Position numbers and translations under genes: made by a program | Shown: positions 30,965 to 39,887 of the stretch, one piece after another | Layout: each line of letters opens with the position of its first letter | Position numbering within the stretch: the stretch's first letter is position 1 | Virus record (IMG/VR): IMGVR_UViG_3300032753_000044 | Span: 1-50,288 of that record | Direction: 5' to 3' (one strand) | Length of the DNA: 50,288 nt | From: a virus | Notes under the pieces: generated by a model | Told to the model about the DNA's origin: nothing | The model's database searches: none | Seen by the model: only the letters and a program-made list of their open reading frames with translations

Positions 30965-32295
30965 ATGAGTTTTGCAAATTTAAAAAGAAACAGTGGTAAT
31001 CTTGAGAAGTTAACCAAATCACTTGAGAAGTTAAATTCTAAAGGTTCTACCAATAATTCACAAGACAATTATTGGAAACCTGAAGTAGACAAATCAGGAA
31101 ATGGTATGGCAACTTTTAGATTTCTACCAACGCCCGATGCTGATGGTGATTCAGATCCTTGGGTAAAAATCTACACACATGGATTTCAAGGTCCTGGTGG
31201 GTGGTTAATTGATAACTGTCTTACTACTAAACACAAACAATGTCCCGTTAACGTTTAATCAAACACGAGCGGCTTTGTTGAGTAATCAACATCGAAAAAT
31301 CTTGTGAATTGTCTGGGAAAGCTAAGTTCTTATAAATACTGGTATGTGGACACAACATTAAGGTATGAAAATGAAATATGATTTATCGGACCACTTCAAA
31401 TAACAAACAGAGAGATTCAATATCTCAGGGGTATAACCATGTACTATTTGTTATTAAAAAAGTTTCTAAAGACAGGAAGTTATTTGAAGACGATAAAACA
31501 TGTTTTGGATGTTATTTGAATATGTTAATCAGCAGCCAAGCCCTTAATGGGAAGGTTCAACGACTATCCGATGACTCGGAGTACAGACCAAATGCGATTG
31601 GGTCTGGAAGTGCAAGAGTCCCTATTTAGATAGGGACGTGATATAGTCTGCTCTGCATAGAAATATGTAGCTGGGTAAATTCCCGGTGTATACTTAGCGA
31701 GTATATGCGAACATTAGGTTGTGAGGCTAATTCGGTCCTGTGGAATACAGGAATTGAAGCCAATAGAAAGATTGTAAGTTCACGTAAGCGTAGATTGAGT
31801 TATGTGTCAAATATCTATATGATAGATGACCCAAAAAATCCAGAGAACAATGGCAAGGTTTTCTTATTCAGATATGGAGCTAAAATATTTGAAAAGATTG
31901 AAAGTGCTATGGTCCCTCAGTTTGCTGACGAAATAGCATTTATCCCATTTGACTTATGGGAAGGTGCCAACTTCAAATTAAAGATCCGCAAGGTTGAAGG
32001 TTATCAAAATTATGATAAATCTGAATTTGAAACACAATCTGCATTGTTTGATGATGATGATAGAATGGAAAAAGTTTGGGCTAGAACATATCCATTGCTA
32101 CCTATCATTGATGATAAAGAATTCAAATCATTTGAAGATATTCAGGCTAGATTGGATAAGGTTTTAGGTCTTGGTGGCACAGTAAGAACTACTGCGGAAC
32201 AAGCACGAGTTGCACCAAAACCAAAACCAGCCGATGAATCACATGATGATGATTTTGATATGGCATATTTCGAATCACTTGTTGATTCTGACTAA
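30965..32295 (+). CDS. 32: gp32-like single-stranded DNA-binding protein (gene split by a group I intron)
   Basis: Exon 1 is 30965-31248 and exon 2 is 31719-32295; spliced they give 286 codons. T4 gp32 (301 aa) has the same plan: a basic N-terminal cooperativity region (MSFANLKRNSGNLEKLTKSL), a core with a zinc site, and an acidic C-terminal tail (DDDFDMAYFESLVDSD). The zinc ligands are His72, Cys85, Cys93 and Cys96 (H-x12-C-x7-C-x2-C). Unspliced, the first frame ends at TAA 31257-31259 just after CPV. The exon junction recreates CPVCEANSVLW. gp32 coats ssDNA and interacts with gp59. The leader carries an 11-nt repeat array. Confidence 0.9.
31249..31718 (+). other. Group I self-splicing intron in gene 32, 470 nt
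   Basis: Splice sites are set by pairing. Exon end CCGU pairs with GCGG at 31269-31272 (U-G at the 5' site, P1), and CACGA at 31264-31268 pairs with the exon 2 start UUGUG (P10). The intron ends in G. The catalytic core is visible as AATCAGCAGCCAAGC near 31537, GGTTCAACGACTAT at about 31554-31567 and ATATAGTC at 31641-31648. GACTAT (31562-31567) and ATAGTC form P7; an 8-bp hairpin GTCCCTAT/ATAGGGAC lies between them. It resembles the T4 td intron class. No intact homing endonuclease is present; a short open frame at 31378-31629 overlaps the core and is probably not a gene. Confidence 0.9.
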
Positions 32296-32305
32296 GATAT
32301 GATTC

Positions 32306-32330
32306 AGACCCTACTTCGGTAGGGTCTTTC
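32306..32330 (+). terminator. Rho-independent terminator after gene 32
   Basis: A 9-bp stem AGACCCTAC/GTAGGGTCT with a TTCG tetraloop is followed by TTC TTT. It lies 11 nt after the gene 32 stop and just before the end of the convergent hub operon, so it separates the two. Confidence 0.92.
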
Positions 32331-32331
32331 T

Positions 32332-33858
32332 TTATAGTCCACTGATCCCCTTCAGTAAAGATTCTGTCAATATATAATCAAATTCATTATTTCTGGTTGT
32401 CAATGGCCCACCATATTCACCAGGAATAATATCACTGGTCCCAACATTATTGGTTTTTGAATTATTCATTACCAAAGGATTACCAGACATCTCTTTATTT
32501 TTTTCAATTGTGTTAATGTTAAGTTCTGACGTTTTCTTTACTACATCAGAACCTCTTTCAGATTGGATCTGTGCCGGTGCTGGTGTGGCATTTGGTGTTG
32601 GTGTAGCAGTTTGTGTTTGTAGTGGTGGGGGAGTTGGGAATTTTTTAATAGAATTTCCAGTAAACACATTAGTGATCTTATCCAAAGTACTTGGTGTTTC
32701 GGCTCTTTGTTTTAGGACAAAATCAGAGTCAACACTAGCAGCACCACCTTTATATTCTTTACCCTCTGATATTGCAGTTAGTCGTTCATGATCCTTATCA
32801 CTAAAATCATTATTTCTTATCAATAATTGTGCTGTGCCTTTATCAATTTTATCCCAATCCCAAACCTTAGACTCAGTACTTGGATCTAATGTATTATCGT
32901 CTATGACTCCAGCTTTATCCAATTCAACAATCTTAGCAACTGTTTCTAACCCACCCTGAGATTCTATTAGTTTATCCAATCCAAATTTTGCCGCAAGTGT
33001 AGTTAATAACCCAACTACCAATGGAGTTACAGCGGCGGATAGTAATGGTTTAGCAGCCTCAACCAAACCAGTTACCCCTCTTGCTACAAATGATAATGCT
33101 GGCTCCAATACTTTCCATAGCTGCTTACCAACAAATTTAAGCACATCACTAAAAATTTCCAGCATATGTGGTAATATGTGTATTATTAAATCTTTAGTTA
33201 GAGTTAAAAGGAATTTTGTTATGGGTTTGATTATCATTGTGGCTAAACCTTTCACCACACTACCCAGAGTTTCAAATACACCCAACAATAACATACCAGC
33301 TTTCGCTAACCAACCAAGCAGACCCCTACCTTCTTTCTTTTTATCCTCTTTTTTATCCTCTTGGTTTGGTAATTCCGAATATGTCTTCTTCACTACTTCA
33401 AGCAACTCTTTATGTCTAGCATCAGATTCATCTTCTTGCTCTTTGTGAAAATTATGAGCAATTTCCATATCCCTATTCTCTACATCAGCATTTATTTTTA
33501 TAAAGTTAAACAGCTTAGCTGCAATATCTGCTAATGAATCACCCTTCCTTAATGGATATACACTTTGATTTGTTATTTTTGTGTATAGTGGATTTGTGTT
33601 TGGGTTTTTTTCTTTTGGTGATAGTTTCGCACCTTTTTTACGCTTATCTTTTTTAATGTTGCTTATTACATTTTCAGATTCGACATCATTTTCTTCTGGA
33701 CTAAAAATACTATTCAATTTTTTAGTCCAACCAACCGCACCATATTGCTCTTTTCGTCTAGCATATCTTTCCGCAGCCTTTTCACCAATATTCTTACCTA
33801 TTGGTGATTTTTGTTCACCTGAAAACGCTTTCGTCATTTTAGAGAATAAACTATCCAT
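32332..33858 (-). CDS. Large hub/tape-measure-like structural protein, 508 aa
   Basis: A charged N-terminus leads to a helical region and a highly charged linker (EDKKEDKKKEGRG). A hydrophobic, helix-rich middle (about 180-300: LLGWLAKAGMLLLGVFETLG, TPLVVGLLTTLAAKFGLDKL) follows, and then a Pro/Thr/Asn-rich tail. Its segment PLRKGDSLADIAAKLFNFI parallels NLRKGVSVTDVLANLYNLV in the next gene, so the two share an N-terminal module. The hydrophobic core resembles tape-measure or membrane-penetrating tail proteins. The exact T4 counterpart is not clear. TAATG overlap with the gene upstream. Confidence 0.6.
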   Translation of the reverse strand: MDSLFSKMTKAFSGEQKSPIGKNIGEKAAERYARRKEQYGAVGWTKKLNSIFSPEENDVESENVISNIKKDKRKKGAKLSPKEKNPNTNPLYTKITNQSVYPLRKGDSLADIAAKLFNFIKINADVENRDMEIAHNFHKEQEDESDARHKELLEVVKKTYSELPNQEDKKEDKKKEGRGLLGWLAKAGMLLLGVFETLGSVVKGLATMIIKPITKFLLTLTKDLIIHILPHMLEIFSDVLKFVGKQLWKVLEPALSFVARGVTGLVEAAKPLLSAAVTPLVVGLLTTLAAKFGLDKLIESQGGLETVAKIVELDKAGVIDDNTLDPSTESKVWDWDKIDKGTAQLLIRNNDFSDKDHERLTAISEGKEYKGGAASVDSDFVLKQRAETPSTLDKITNVFTGNSIKKFPTPPPLQTQTATPTPNATPAPAQIQSERGSDVVKKTSELNINTIEKNKEMSGNPLVMNNSKTNNVGTSDIIPGEYGGPLTTRNNEFDYILTESLLKGISGL

Positions 33859-35414
33859 TATCTCACTCCTATGTTAGCCAAATAAGGACTAGTTGTACTA
33901 GTATCTGGCAATGTGTAAATGTTAGTTTGTTTTGTTGTGTTGTTCATCACATTAGTGGTGTTATTGTTCTGGAACATTATAGATTTTGGGTGTTCTTGTT
34001 CTTTTTTTAGATCAATATTTTCTTTTGACTTTTGGCCCAAAGAGTTATCTATATTTGGTTCTGATAATGGTTGTGGTGATATTGTGGTTGATAGGGTTAC
34101 ATTCATTGCCTTATCAATATATTTCATCTTAGTAAAATATGCTGGATCTGAAGCATATCCAGATTTACCTTGAGCTGAAATAGCTTCATCAATAGTCTTG
34201 GCCGCCAATACAGGTTTATAACTCTTATTCTCTATTAGGAAATCTACATAATCAACAGCAGATTCTTCTGGGCTATTATATCGCCTAAAACTTAATTTTT
34301 TAGTAACCATTTGACCATCTATAAATTCTGGTGTTGATGCAGTTACACTATCCATACCTGCTTTAGCTTTAATACCAAACGCATTGTTGCCAACCATATG
34401 TTTACCATATCCGGTTTCCAATGAAGTTTGTGTAGCTCCTAATTTTGCTATAACTTCGGGGTTCTCGACACCTCTAGCCTTTGCCGCATCATATACTGCA
34501 TTATACATTCTATCATAATATTCTTTTTGGGAGTCTGTCAATTTCACAGACTTTGTAGTGTCTGGTAATATAGAACTTGTTAATTTTTTAGTGTCATCAG
34601 AAATAGCTTCATCTTCACCAAATAATGTTCTTACCATTTGTTCACCAAGATATCCAATATCAACTTCCTGTTGCTTTTTGAATATTTTATCCACAGCACC
34701 TTCACCAAAAAGACCAGCCAATTTATCATGCAGCCAATTCATAACTGGTATTGTCACAATCTGTAAAACACTAGGTGCAAATGGTTTCATCTGATCAAAT
34801 TTTAATTTTGCCATATCCCAAGCAACAGAAATCCCTTCAGTTATCTTTTCAATCAATCCACCAATCTTTTCAGGCAAATCCCCAGGACCACTTAGTTCAG
34901 AAAGCATTAATAATGAGGCTGTCATTTTTAATATTGTTGCTGGAGTTTGCATCCAATCAGGTAATCCGAGATTAGATTTAATTTTCTTTATTGAATATTT
35001 TTTAACCTTGGTGTTTACTTTAGACCCACCACTAAAAGCACTTAACAATTCATTATGCATTTTCTTTTGTTTATGGTACTTTTCAGAACTAAAGTCTCTG
35101 GAAATCTCATTATGAAGTTTTTTCTCTTCCTGTGTCCTATACACCAGATTATATAAGTTAGCTAGAACATCAGTAACAGATACCCCTTTCCTAAGATTAA
35201 CAACTTTTCTTGGTTGAAGTTTAGTATAAAATGTCTCGTCTTGTGGTGGGGGGGCCACTTCTTGTGTGGGTTTTGGTATGTTTGTTGGTGTGGAAGACAC
35301 CACAAATGGTTTTTGAAGTTCATGTCTGACGTTATAGAATTTACAAATCTCTTCAGCCGAAAGACCTTTAGATTTCTTGGATTCACCATTACCATCAGAC
35401 ATGTTAAGTTTCAT
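33858..35414 (-). CDS. Tail/hub protein with glucosaminidase (FlgJ-like) domain, 518 aa
   Basis: The N-terminal module resembles that of the downstream gene (NLRKGVSVTDVLANLYNLV), and a helical part follows (about 140-290). Residues of about 300-440 look like a glucosaminidase: KLGATQTSLETGYGKHMVGNNAFGIK with a catalytic-type Glu, SFRRYNSPEESAVDYVDFLI, and a Tyr-rich end. This is the pattern of muramidase domains in phage tails that cut peptidoglycan during DNA entry. The C-terminus is Asn/Thr-rich. It may replace the lysozyme domain missing from the gp5-like spike. Confidence 0.7.
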   Translation of the reverse strand: MKLNMSDGNGESKKSKGLSAEEICKFYNVRHELQKPFVVSSTPTNIPKPTQEVAPPPQDETFYTKLQPRKVVNLRKGVSVTDVLANLYNLVYRTQEEKKLHNEISRDFSSEKYHKQKKMHNELLSAFSGGSKVNTKVKKYSIKKIKSNLGLPDWMQTPATILKMTASLLMLSELSGPGDLPEKIGGLIEKITEGISVAWDMAKLKFDQMKPFAPSVLQIVTIPVMNWLHDKLAGLFGEGAVDKIFKKQQEVDIGYLGEQMVRTLFGEDEAISDDTKKLTSSILPDTTKSVKLTDSQKEYYDRMYNAVYDAAKARGVENPEVIAKLGATQTSLETGYGKHMVGNNAFGIKAKAGMDSVTASTPEFIDGQMVTKKLSFRRYNSPEESAVDYVDFLIENKSYKPVLAAKTIDEAISAQGKSGYASDPAYFTKMKYIDKAMNVTLSTTISPQPLSEPNIDNSLGQKSKENIDLKKEQEHPKSIMFQNNNTTNVMNNTTKQTNIYTLPDTSTTSPYLANIGVR

Positions 35415-35569
35415 TTTTTATCCTTTAACTTTTGGTTTTCTTCTTCTATATGTTGAATCAATAAACCAGAGTAGACATCTCGTTCCCACGGAATCATACC
35501 CTCTAATTCATGTAAACTGTATTTGTGGTGTTGCATTAATGCAAAATTAGTTATATAATAGTTTCTCAA
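35411..35569 (-). CDS. Small baseplate-region protein without a standard start (gp51-position)
   Basis: The frame encodes RNYYITNFALMQHHKYSLHE...GMIPWERDVYSGLLIQHIEEEN, protein-like and highly charged at the end, between gp26 and the next hub gene. In related phages this slot holds a small baseplate protein, sometimes called gp51. The natural start would be seven codons upstream (LTFYHDN), where the codon is CTA overlapping the gp26 stop. TTG at 35569 is the nearest standard start; ATG 35536 is shorter. The stop forms an ATGA overlap with the downstream gene. Confidence 0.55.
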   Translation of the reverse strand: MRNYYITNFALMQHHKYSLHELEGMIPWERDVYSGLLIQHIEEENQKLKDKK

Positions 35570-35586
35570 ATTGTCATGATAAAATG

Positions 35587-36312
35587 TTAGCCGAAAAAAG
35601 ACTCAAGTCCCTCCACTTCTATATGATGCACATATCCACACTTTTTACATGTAACATCAAACTCTTTTCTCAGCTTTGGTAGATTAGTGAAAAAGTTTTC
35701 TAGCTTAGTGAATTGTTCTTGGTTTAATTGCTCAACAAAATCCATTAGCTCTTCCCTTGTCGCTTCCTTAGCATAATAGAATTGATCCCCATCGTGGATA
35801 TATTCGATACTATCAGCAATCATTTGGAATGCAAAGTCATTAACATTGTCTATAGATCCGGCTCTATTCACAATAGAAAACTTTGGATATGTCATCTTAA
35901 TAGTGAATCTATCATTAAGTTTGATGACATCCTTAGAATCCTCTGACATATCAACTTTAATATCTAATAGATTTATTGATGATTCCATAGTAGACGCACA
36001 TTCGATACCATCCACAACATTATTGCAAACATACTTATTCTCTGCTACTTCACCGACAGATCTTGCTCTTAATTGCAAGAAATAATACTCAATGTCTATA
36101 ACAGGTAGGTCATCAAAATCAATATTTTCTGTTAAGGTGCAATTGTGTAACACTTGTTTTATATTCTGTTCAATGGTATCATATTCCTTAGACTCCATTG
36201 CCATTAATAAGTTACGCTGTTCTTTAACTAGAAATGGTCTATATCTTATCTTCTTCTTAGATAACGGCAATTCAAGTTCATATACCGGTGCATCAATTTT
36301 TGGCAAAGCCAT
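35587..36312 (-). CDS. 26: gp26-like baseplate hub subunit
   Basis: The 241-aa product fits the T4 baseplate gp26 family: PVYELELPLSKKKIRYRPFLVKEQRNLL, FDDLPVIDIEYYFLQLRARSVGE, and a C-terminal zinc pair CKKCGYVHH. gp26 is needed for hub assembly. It lies next to the gp54-like gene and the hub proteins on the same strand. AGGAGATATAAT precedes the ATG. Confidence 0.85.
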   Translation of the reverse strand: MALPKIDAPVYELELPLSKKKIRYRPFLVKEQRNLLMAMESKEYDTIEQNIKQVLHNCTLTENIDFDDLPVIDIEYYFLQLRARSVGEVAENKYVCNNVVDGIECASTMESSINLLDIKVDMSEDSKDVIKLNDRFTIKMTYPKFSIVNRAGSIDNVNDFAFQMIADSIEYIHDGDQFYYAKEATREELMDFVEQLNQEQFTKLENFFTNLPKLRKEFDVTCKKCGYVHHIEVEGLESFFG

Positions 36313-36339
36313 ATTATATCTCCTAGTTTCAAATCAAAA

Positions 36340-37032
36340 TTATTTCATTAAAGGCCCAACTCCACCTTCTAAATTTGTACCCACACTTTTCATATCCCAG
36401 AAAGGTTTGTCATTACCAGAACCAGCAAATATTTTTGGTGTTAGTGCTGCTTGAGCCATTGACGTCAATGAGCCCAATCCTTGAGTTAATAGCCCAAGAC
36501 CCAATTCCGTTACAGATTTGGTACTCCATGTTTTATACACAAAAACAACAGATAATTTATGATATCCATCAATATGACTCCAATCTAAATCTAATTGGTT
36601 TACCGATATCGGGAATGCATCATCTAATGAAATAGAATATGATATATTACCATTCATATCATATTGATTAACTGTTATCTCTGTCGCATAATCCATCTTA
36701 TATGGAAAATCATAAGTAGAACTTGGGTTGATTAGTTCCATCCAAGCATCAAAGAATAACTTCTCACTCATATCATCAGATACCATGAATGTGAATGTTG
36801 ATTCATTGTAATTCTTTTGATGTGGATATCGTTCTGTTGGACCATAAATCTTTTGTTCAAACGTTTCATACGTGACGCTAGGTAATTCAGCAGACTCACA
36901 TCTAAATGTTAGGTTTTTTGCTGTACCATAATATGCCATTAGTTTTATGGGTATTGGTATTTGTACATCAAACCTATATGGTCTGGCCACATCAGTTTTA
37001 AAACTGGCGAGGAAATCGTTTATATTAGACAT
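36340..37032 (-). CDS. Tail tube initiator-like protein (gp54/gp19 fold)
   Basis: The 230-aa product begins with FLASFKTDVARPYRFDVQIPIP, then LTFRCESAELPSVTYETFEQKIYG, YNESTFTFMVSDDMSEKLFFDAW and a final strand pattern ISLDDAFPISVNQLDLDW. This is the tube-protein fold shared by gp19 and gp54. Its place beside gp26 and opposite gp48 favours gp54, the baseplate tube initiator. A Gly/Leu-rich C-terminal tail is extra. The 5' end overlaps the end of the upstream gene by 8 nt. Confidence 0.75.
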   Translation of the reverse strand: MSNINDFLASFKTDVARPYRFDVQIPIPIKLMAYYGTAKNLTFRCESAELPSVTYETFEQKIYGPTERYPHQKNYNESTFTFMVSDDMSEKLFFDAWMELINPSSTYDFPYKMDYATEITVNQYDMNGNISYSISLDDAFPISVNQLDLDWSHIDGYHKLSVVFVYKTWSTKSVTELGLGLLTQGLGSLTSMAQAALTPKIFAGSGNDKPFWDMKSVGTNLEGGVGPLMK

Positions 37033-37693
37033 TTTGTTTTGATCTCTCTTTTATTGCTGATAGTGAATCCGCCTGTACTTTTGTTTTGTTTGCTTTTTTG
37101 AATTGCTCTACTGGTAAAAATACAGCAGTTGGCCATTCATGTGGGTGTATTTGCAACAATGGCGATTTCATATATTCACCTTTACTCAAATATCTTTTCA
37201 GACAAGGTGCAAATGCTTTAAGTCTACTAACATTGTTTAAAATTTCATATGTGATTTGTATCTTTCTGATATCACCAGCACCAGTATATCTACCACCAAA
37301 CTTTTCAACACCATCCTCACCAGCATATTTGCCAATTTGTAACAACTGGTCCAAGAATGCAGCTCTCATTTTTATGGGTAGGTAATGTAGATTTAGTCCA
37401 AGAAAACCATCGTCATATTTTTCTAATATCAAAACCAATGGGAATATATCATAGTATGGTAATGTGTCTTTATGCTTTGGGTCATACTTAAAGAAATACA
37501 ATTTACCTTTTTCTAATTTTGATATTGGTCTACCTGGCTCTTGTATAATACCATTTGATATAGAACGAGCAGTTCTCAATTTGACAACATTAGCTTTTAA
37601 CCAATCAACCGATGCTCTTGTCAGAATACCTAACTGGAGTGCTGAATGTTGATTTGCTAGATCTGTTAGTTTACTTGGTTTTAATTTTCTCAT
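37025..37693 (-). CDS. gp2-like DNA end-protector candidate, 222 aa
   Basis: The protein has KLYFFKYDPKHKDTLPYYDI, GFLGLNLHYLPIKMRAAFLD and HEWPTAVFLPVEQFKKANK. These blocks are common in an uncharacterised family of aquatic T4-like phages. It lies directly after gp4, as gp2 does in T4, and has a basic N-terminus suited to DNA binding. The gp2 identity is an inference from position and general features. Confidence 0.55.
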   Translation of the reverse strand: MRKLKPSKLTDLANQHSALQLGILTRASVDWLKANVVKLRTARSISNGIIQEPGRPISKLEKGKLYFFKYDPKHKDTLPYYDIFPLVLILEKYDDGFLGLNLHYLPIKMRAAFLDQLLQIGKYAGEDGVEKFGGRYTGAGDIRKIQITYEILNNVSRLKAFAPCLKRYLSKGEYMKSPLLQIHPHEWPTAVFLPVEQFKKANKTKVQADSLSAIKERSKQNV

Positions 37694-37706
37694 ACGTATA
37701 TTTATC

Positions 37707-38165
37707 TCACTTTATTCCTATATCAAACTCTGTTATAGTACGAAATTCCCATCCTCTATCTAGACAATATTCTCTAGCAGCTTTCCATTTTGCCTGATTT
37801 ACACCATATGTTACTACCTCATTTATATACCCTTTAGTCACTCTCTTCTTGACTTTTGGTTCTATAGTTTGTGCATGGGGTTTAACTTCAAGTATCATTG
37901 ATTTTAATGTGCCATCTTTTTGCTTTACCTTAACAAAAAAGTCAGGGAAGTATCGATGATATTTACCATCTGCTGGTGATACATATGGGATCACAATTTC
38001 CTCTGAAGAGAAGTTTATGATATCTTCTGTCTTGTCAAGAAATTGAAGCATTTTCAATTCCCATGACGATCTATATACAATATTATCAGGGTCTCCTAGA
38101 TATTTTTCTCGATTTTTAATCTTATAAATCCCTTGATGATATTTCCTACTCATATGTTTAACCAT
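37707..38165 (-). CDS. 4: gp4-like head completion protein
   Basis: The 152-aa product matches T4 gp4 (gp50): YRSSWELKMLQFLDKTEDII, VIPYVSPADGKYHRYFPDFFVK, MILEVKPHAQT, and QAKWKAAREYCLDRGWEFRTI. This has a nuclease-like PDxxFxK...ExKP core, thought to act in head completion or DNA trimming. The annotated ATG 38165 lacks a clear Shine-Dalgarno; ATG 38153 (MSRKYHQG) is an alternative start. Confidence 0.88.
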   Translation of the reverse strand: MVKHMSRKYHQGIYKIKNREKYLGDPDNIVYRSSWELKMLQFLDKTEDIINFSSEEIVIPYVSPADGKYHRYFPDFFVKVKQKDGTLKSMILEVKPHAQTIEPKVKKRVTKGYINEVVTYGVNQAKWKAAREYCLDRGWEFRTITEFDIGIK

Positions 38166-38173
38166 TATAAATA
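38166..38173 (+). promoter_or_regulatory. Late promoter for the baseplate operon (right)
   Basis: TATAAATA on the (+) strand, 31 nt before ATG 38205, drives gp48 and the downstream baseplate genes. Confidence 0.75.
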
Positions 38174-38185
38174 CTTGTAATCAAT

Positions 38186-38193
38186 TATTTATA
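38186..38193 (-). promoter_or_regulatory. Late promoter for the gp4-hub operon (left)
   Basis: TATAAATA on the (-) strand, facing left, 20 nt before ATG 38165. It lies opposite the rightward late promoter, the two octamers separated by 12 nt, forming a divergent late-promoter pair. Confidence 0.75.
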
Positions 38194-38204
38194 CGAGATG
38201 GTCA

Positions 38205-39263
38205 ATGGCTATATTCACACAAATCGGTGGTATTTCTACTAGCAGTATCACTAATGTACTGAGTGGTCCTTTGGGATCATTATTCAAGAAAAAAACCGGA
38301 CTAACCAGCTACCAGTACCCAGACGATCTAACGAATGACCCATCTAGGATGCATTTCATTAAGTTTGATATATCTAATATCGACCCAGTAAGATTAGAAA
38401 ATGTTTTTAATAATGTAACGCAATCAGCAAGCAACATTGTGAATAAGACAGAAACAGTACAAATGCAATTCGAAAGGCAGAAAAAGTCTACCACGACTTC
38501 CATCTCGTTGTATATGCCCGACACATTAAATATTTCATATGATAATATGTATGATGCTGAACATATGCCTTCTGGTTTTAAGATTCTAGAAAAGGGTGCG
38601 GAATTAGCACAGGCAGCAAAACAAGGTTATGATTCTAGTGGAAAAGATTGGTCAAAACTCAAAGCAATAGCCGGCAATGACCCATTTATATTAGATTATG
38701 CTGTTCGTGAATCTGGTCTCATCTCAGACACAGGCGCTGATCTAATATTAAAATCCCAGGGGTATGCAATCAACCCACAAGTACAAATGCTTTATCGAGG
38801 CAATGGGTTTAGAAAATTTCAATTTGAATTTATAATGACAGCAAAATCTCAAAGTGAATCTGATCAAATTTCTGCAATATGTAACACATTTGTTTATGCA
38901 TCATCCCCGAGTTTAGATAAAGGTTCTGGTATGTTTTTTGTGCCTCCATCTATTTTCAACATAAAATTAATGATGTCGAAGAATACCGATCTTAGTGGAT
39001 TTACTTCTATGTTACAGAAAGCTGGCAATAGTTTAATCCCTGGGGTGAATCTTGGTTCTATTGGTGGTGGGTCATCCGCTGAAGAAAATGCCAGACTATT
39101 TAAAGTTGGTGATTGTGTTCTTGAGAATGTGACTGTTGATTATGCGCCTGGTGGGTGGGCAGCACACCCTGGTGGCGCTCCTATACAAACAAGATTAACT
39201 TTAAATTTTAGTGAGATACATATTATCAACAGAGATAGACTAAAATCAGGAGATGTCAGATAA
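38205..39263 (+). CDS. 48: gp48-like baseplate tail tube cap
   Basis: The 352-aa product shows the gp48 pattern: ISLYMPDTLNISYDNMYD, GYAINPQVQMLYRGNGFRKF, FEFIMTAKSQSES and a tube-like C-terminal domain (PGGWAAHPGGAPIQTRLTL). gp48 caps the hub and starts the tail tube with gp54. The last codon overlaps the gp53 start (TAATG). Confidence 0.88.
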   Translation: MAIFTQIGGISTSSITNVLSGPLGSLFKKKTGLTSYQYPDDLTNDPSRMHFIKFDISNIDPVRLENVFNNVTQSASNIVNKTETVQMQFERQKKSTTTSISLYMPDTLNISYDNMYDAEHMPSGFKILEKGAELAQAAKQGYDSSGKDWSKLKAIAGNDPFILDYAVRESGLISDTGADLILKSQGYAINPQVQMLYRGNGFRKFQFEFIMTAKSQSESDQISAICNTFVYASSPSLDKGSGMFFVPPSIFNIKLMMSKNTDLSGFTSMLQKAGNSLIPGVNLGSIGGGSSAEENARLFKVGDCVLENVTVDYAPGGWAAHPGGAPIQTRLTLNFSEIHIINRDRLKSGDVR

Positions 39264-39886
39264 TGAAATTCTTCAATTCATTTCCAAAAATACTAGATAA
39301 TAACAATAATTATGTAACTAATCTCATCGTTAGAACAGATTTGATACCTTCATTAATGGATAATGCGTCTCTATTTTATCAATATGATATGCAGGATGGG
39401 GATACTCCAGAAATCATAGCAAACAAATATTATGGGGATCCATATAGATATTGGTTGTTTTTATATTCAAATAATATCATGGATCCACAATGGGATTTAG
39501 CATTATCTGATGATAATTTCAATATATATCTAAATTCAAAATATGCTGAAGCAGCAATGGCAATGGACCAATCTGCAATCGAATATACCCAAACAACTAT
39601 CAATGGATATTATAAAACCATATCAACATATGATACCATATCACAAACAACATCATCTAATGATTATCAAATAGACTATGCCACATATTTGATAACCCCT
39701 GAATATGAAAGCATATCAACAACACTAGAAGATGGTTCTACAGTAATAACAACAATAACCACATATTCACAAACAATATATGATCATGAGATTGAGTTAA
39801 ACGAGATCAAAAGATCTGTGAAAATTTTAGATTCTATTCATGCTAGAGACATGGAAAACCAATTAACATCTTTATTGGCATCTTAA
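39263..39886 (+). CDS. 53: gp53-like baseplate wedge protein
   Basis: The 207-aa product has DGDTPEIIANKYYGDPYRYW and LFLYSNNIMDPQWDLALSD, the signature of gp53, a LysM-like wedge subunit that links neighbouring wedges. The C-terminal part is Thr/Ser-rich and helical. Confidence 0.88.
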   Translation: MKFFNSFPKILDNNNNYVTNLIVRTDLIPSLMDNASLFYQYDMQDGDTPEIIANKYYGDPYRYWLFLYSNNIMDPQWDLALSDDNFNIYLNSKYAEAAMAMDQSAIEYTQTTINGYYKTISTYDTISQTTSSNDYQIDYATYLITPEYESISTTLEDGSTVITTITTYSQTIYDHEIELNEIKRSVKILDSIHARDMENQLTSLLAS

Positions 39887-39887
39887 T

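Noticed and set aside
31378-31629. 83-codon frame in the intron as a homing endonuclease
   Set aside because: It runs through the conserved intron core and shows no HNH, GIY-YIG or LAGLIDADG motif.
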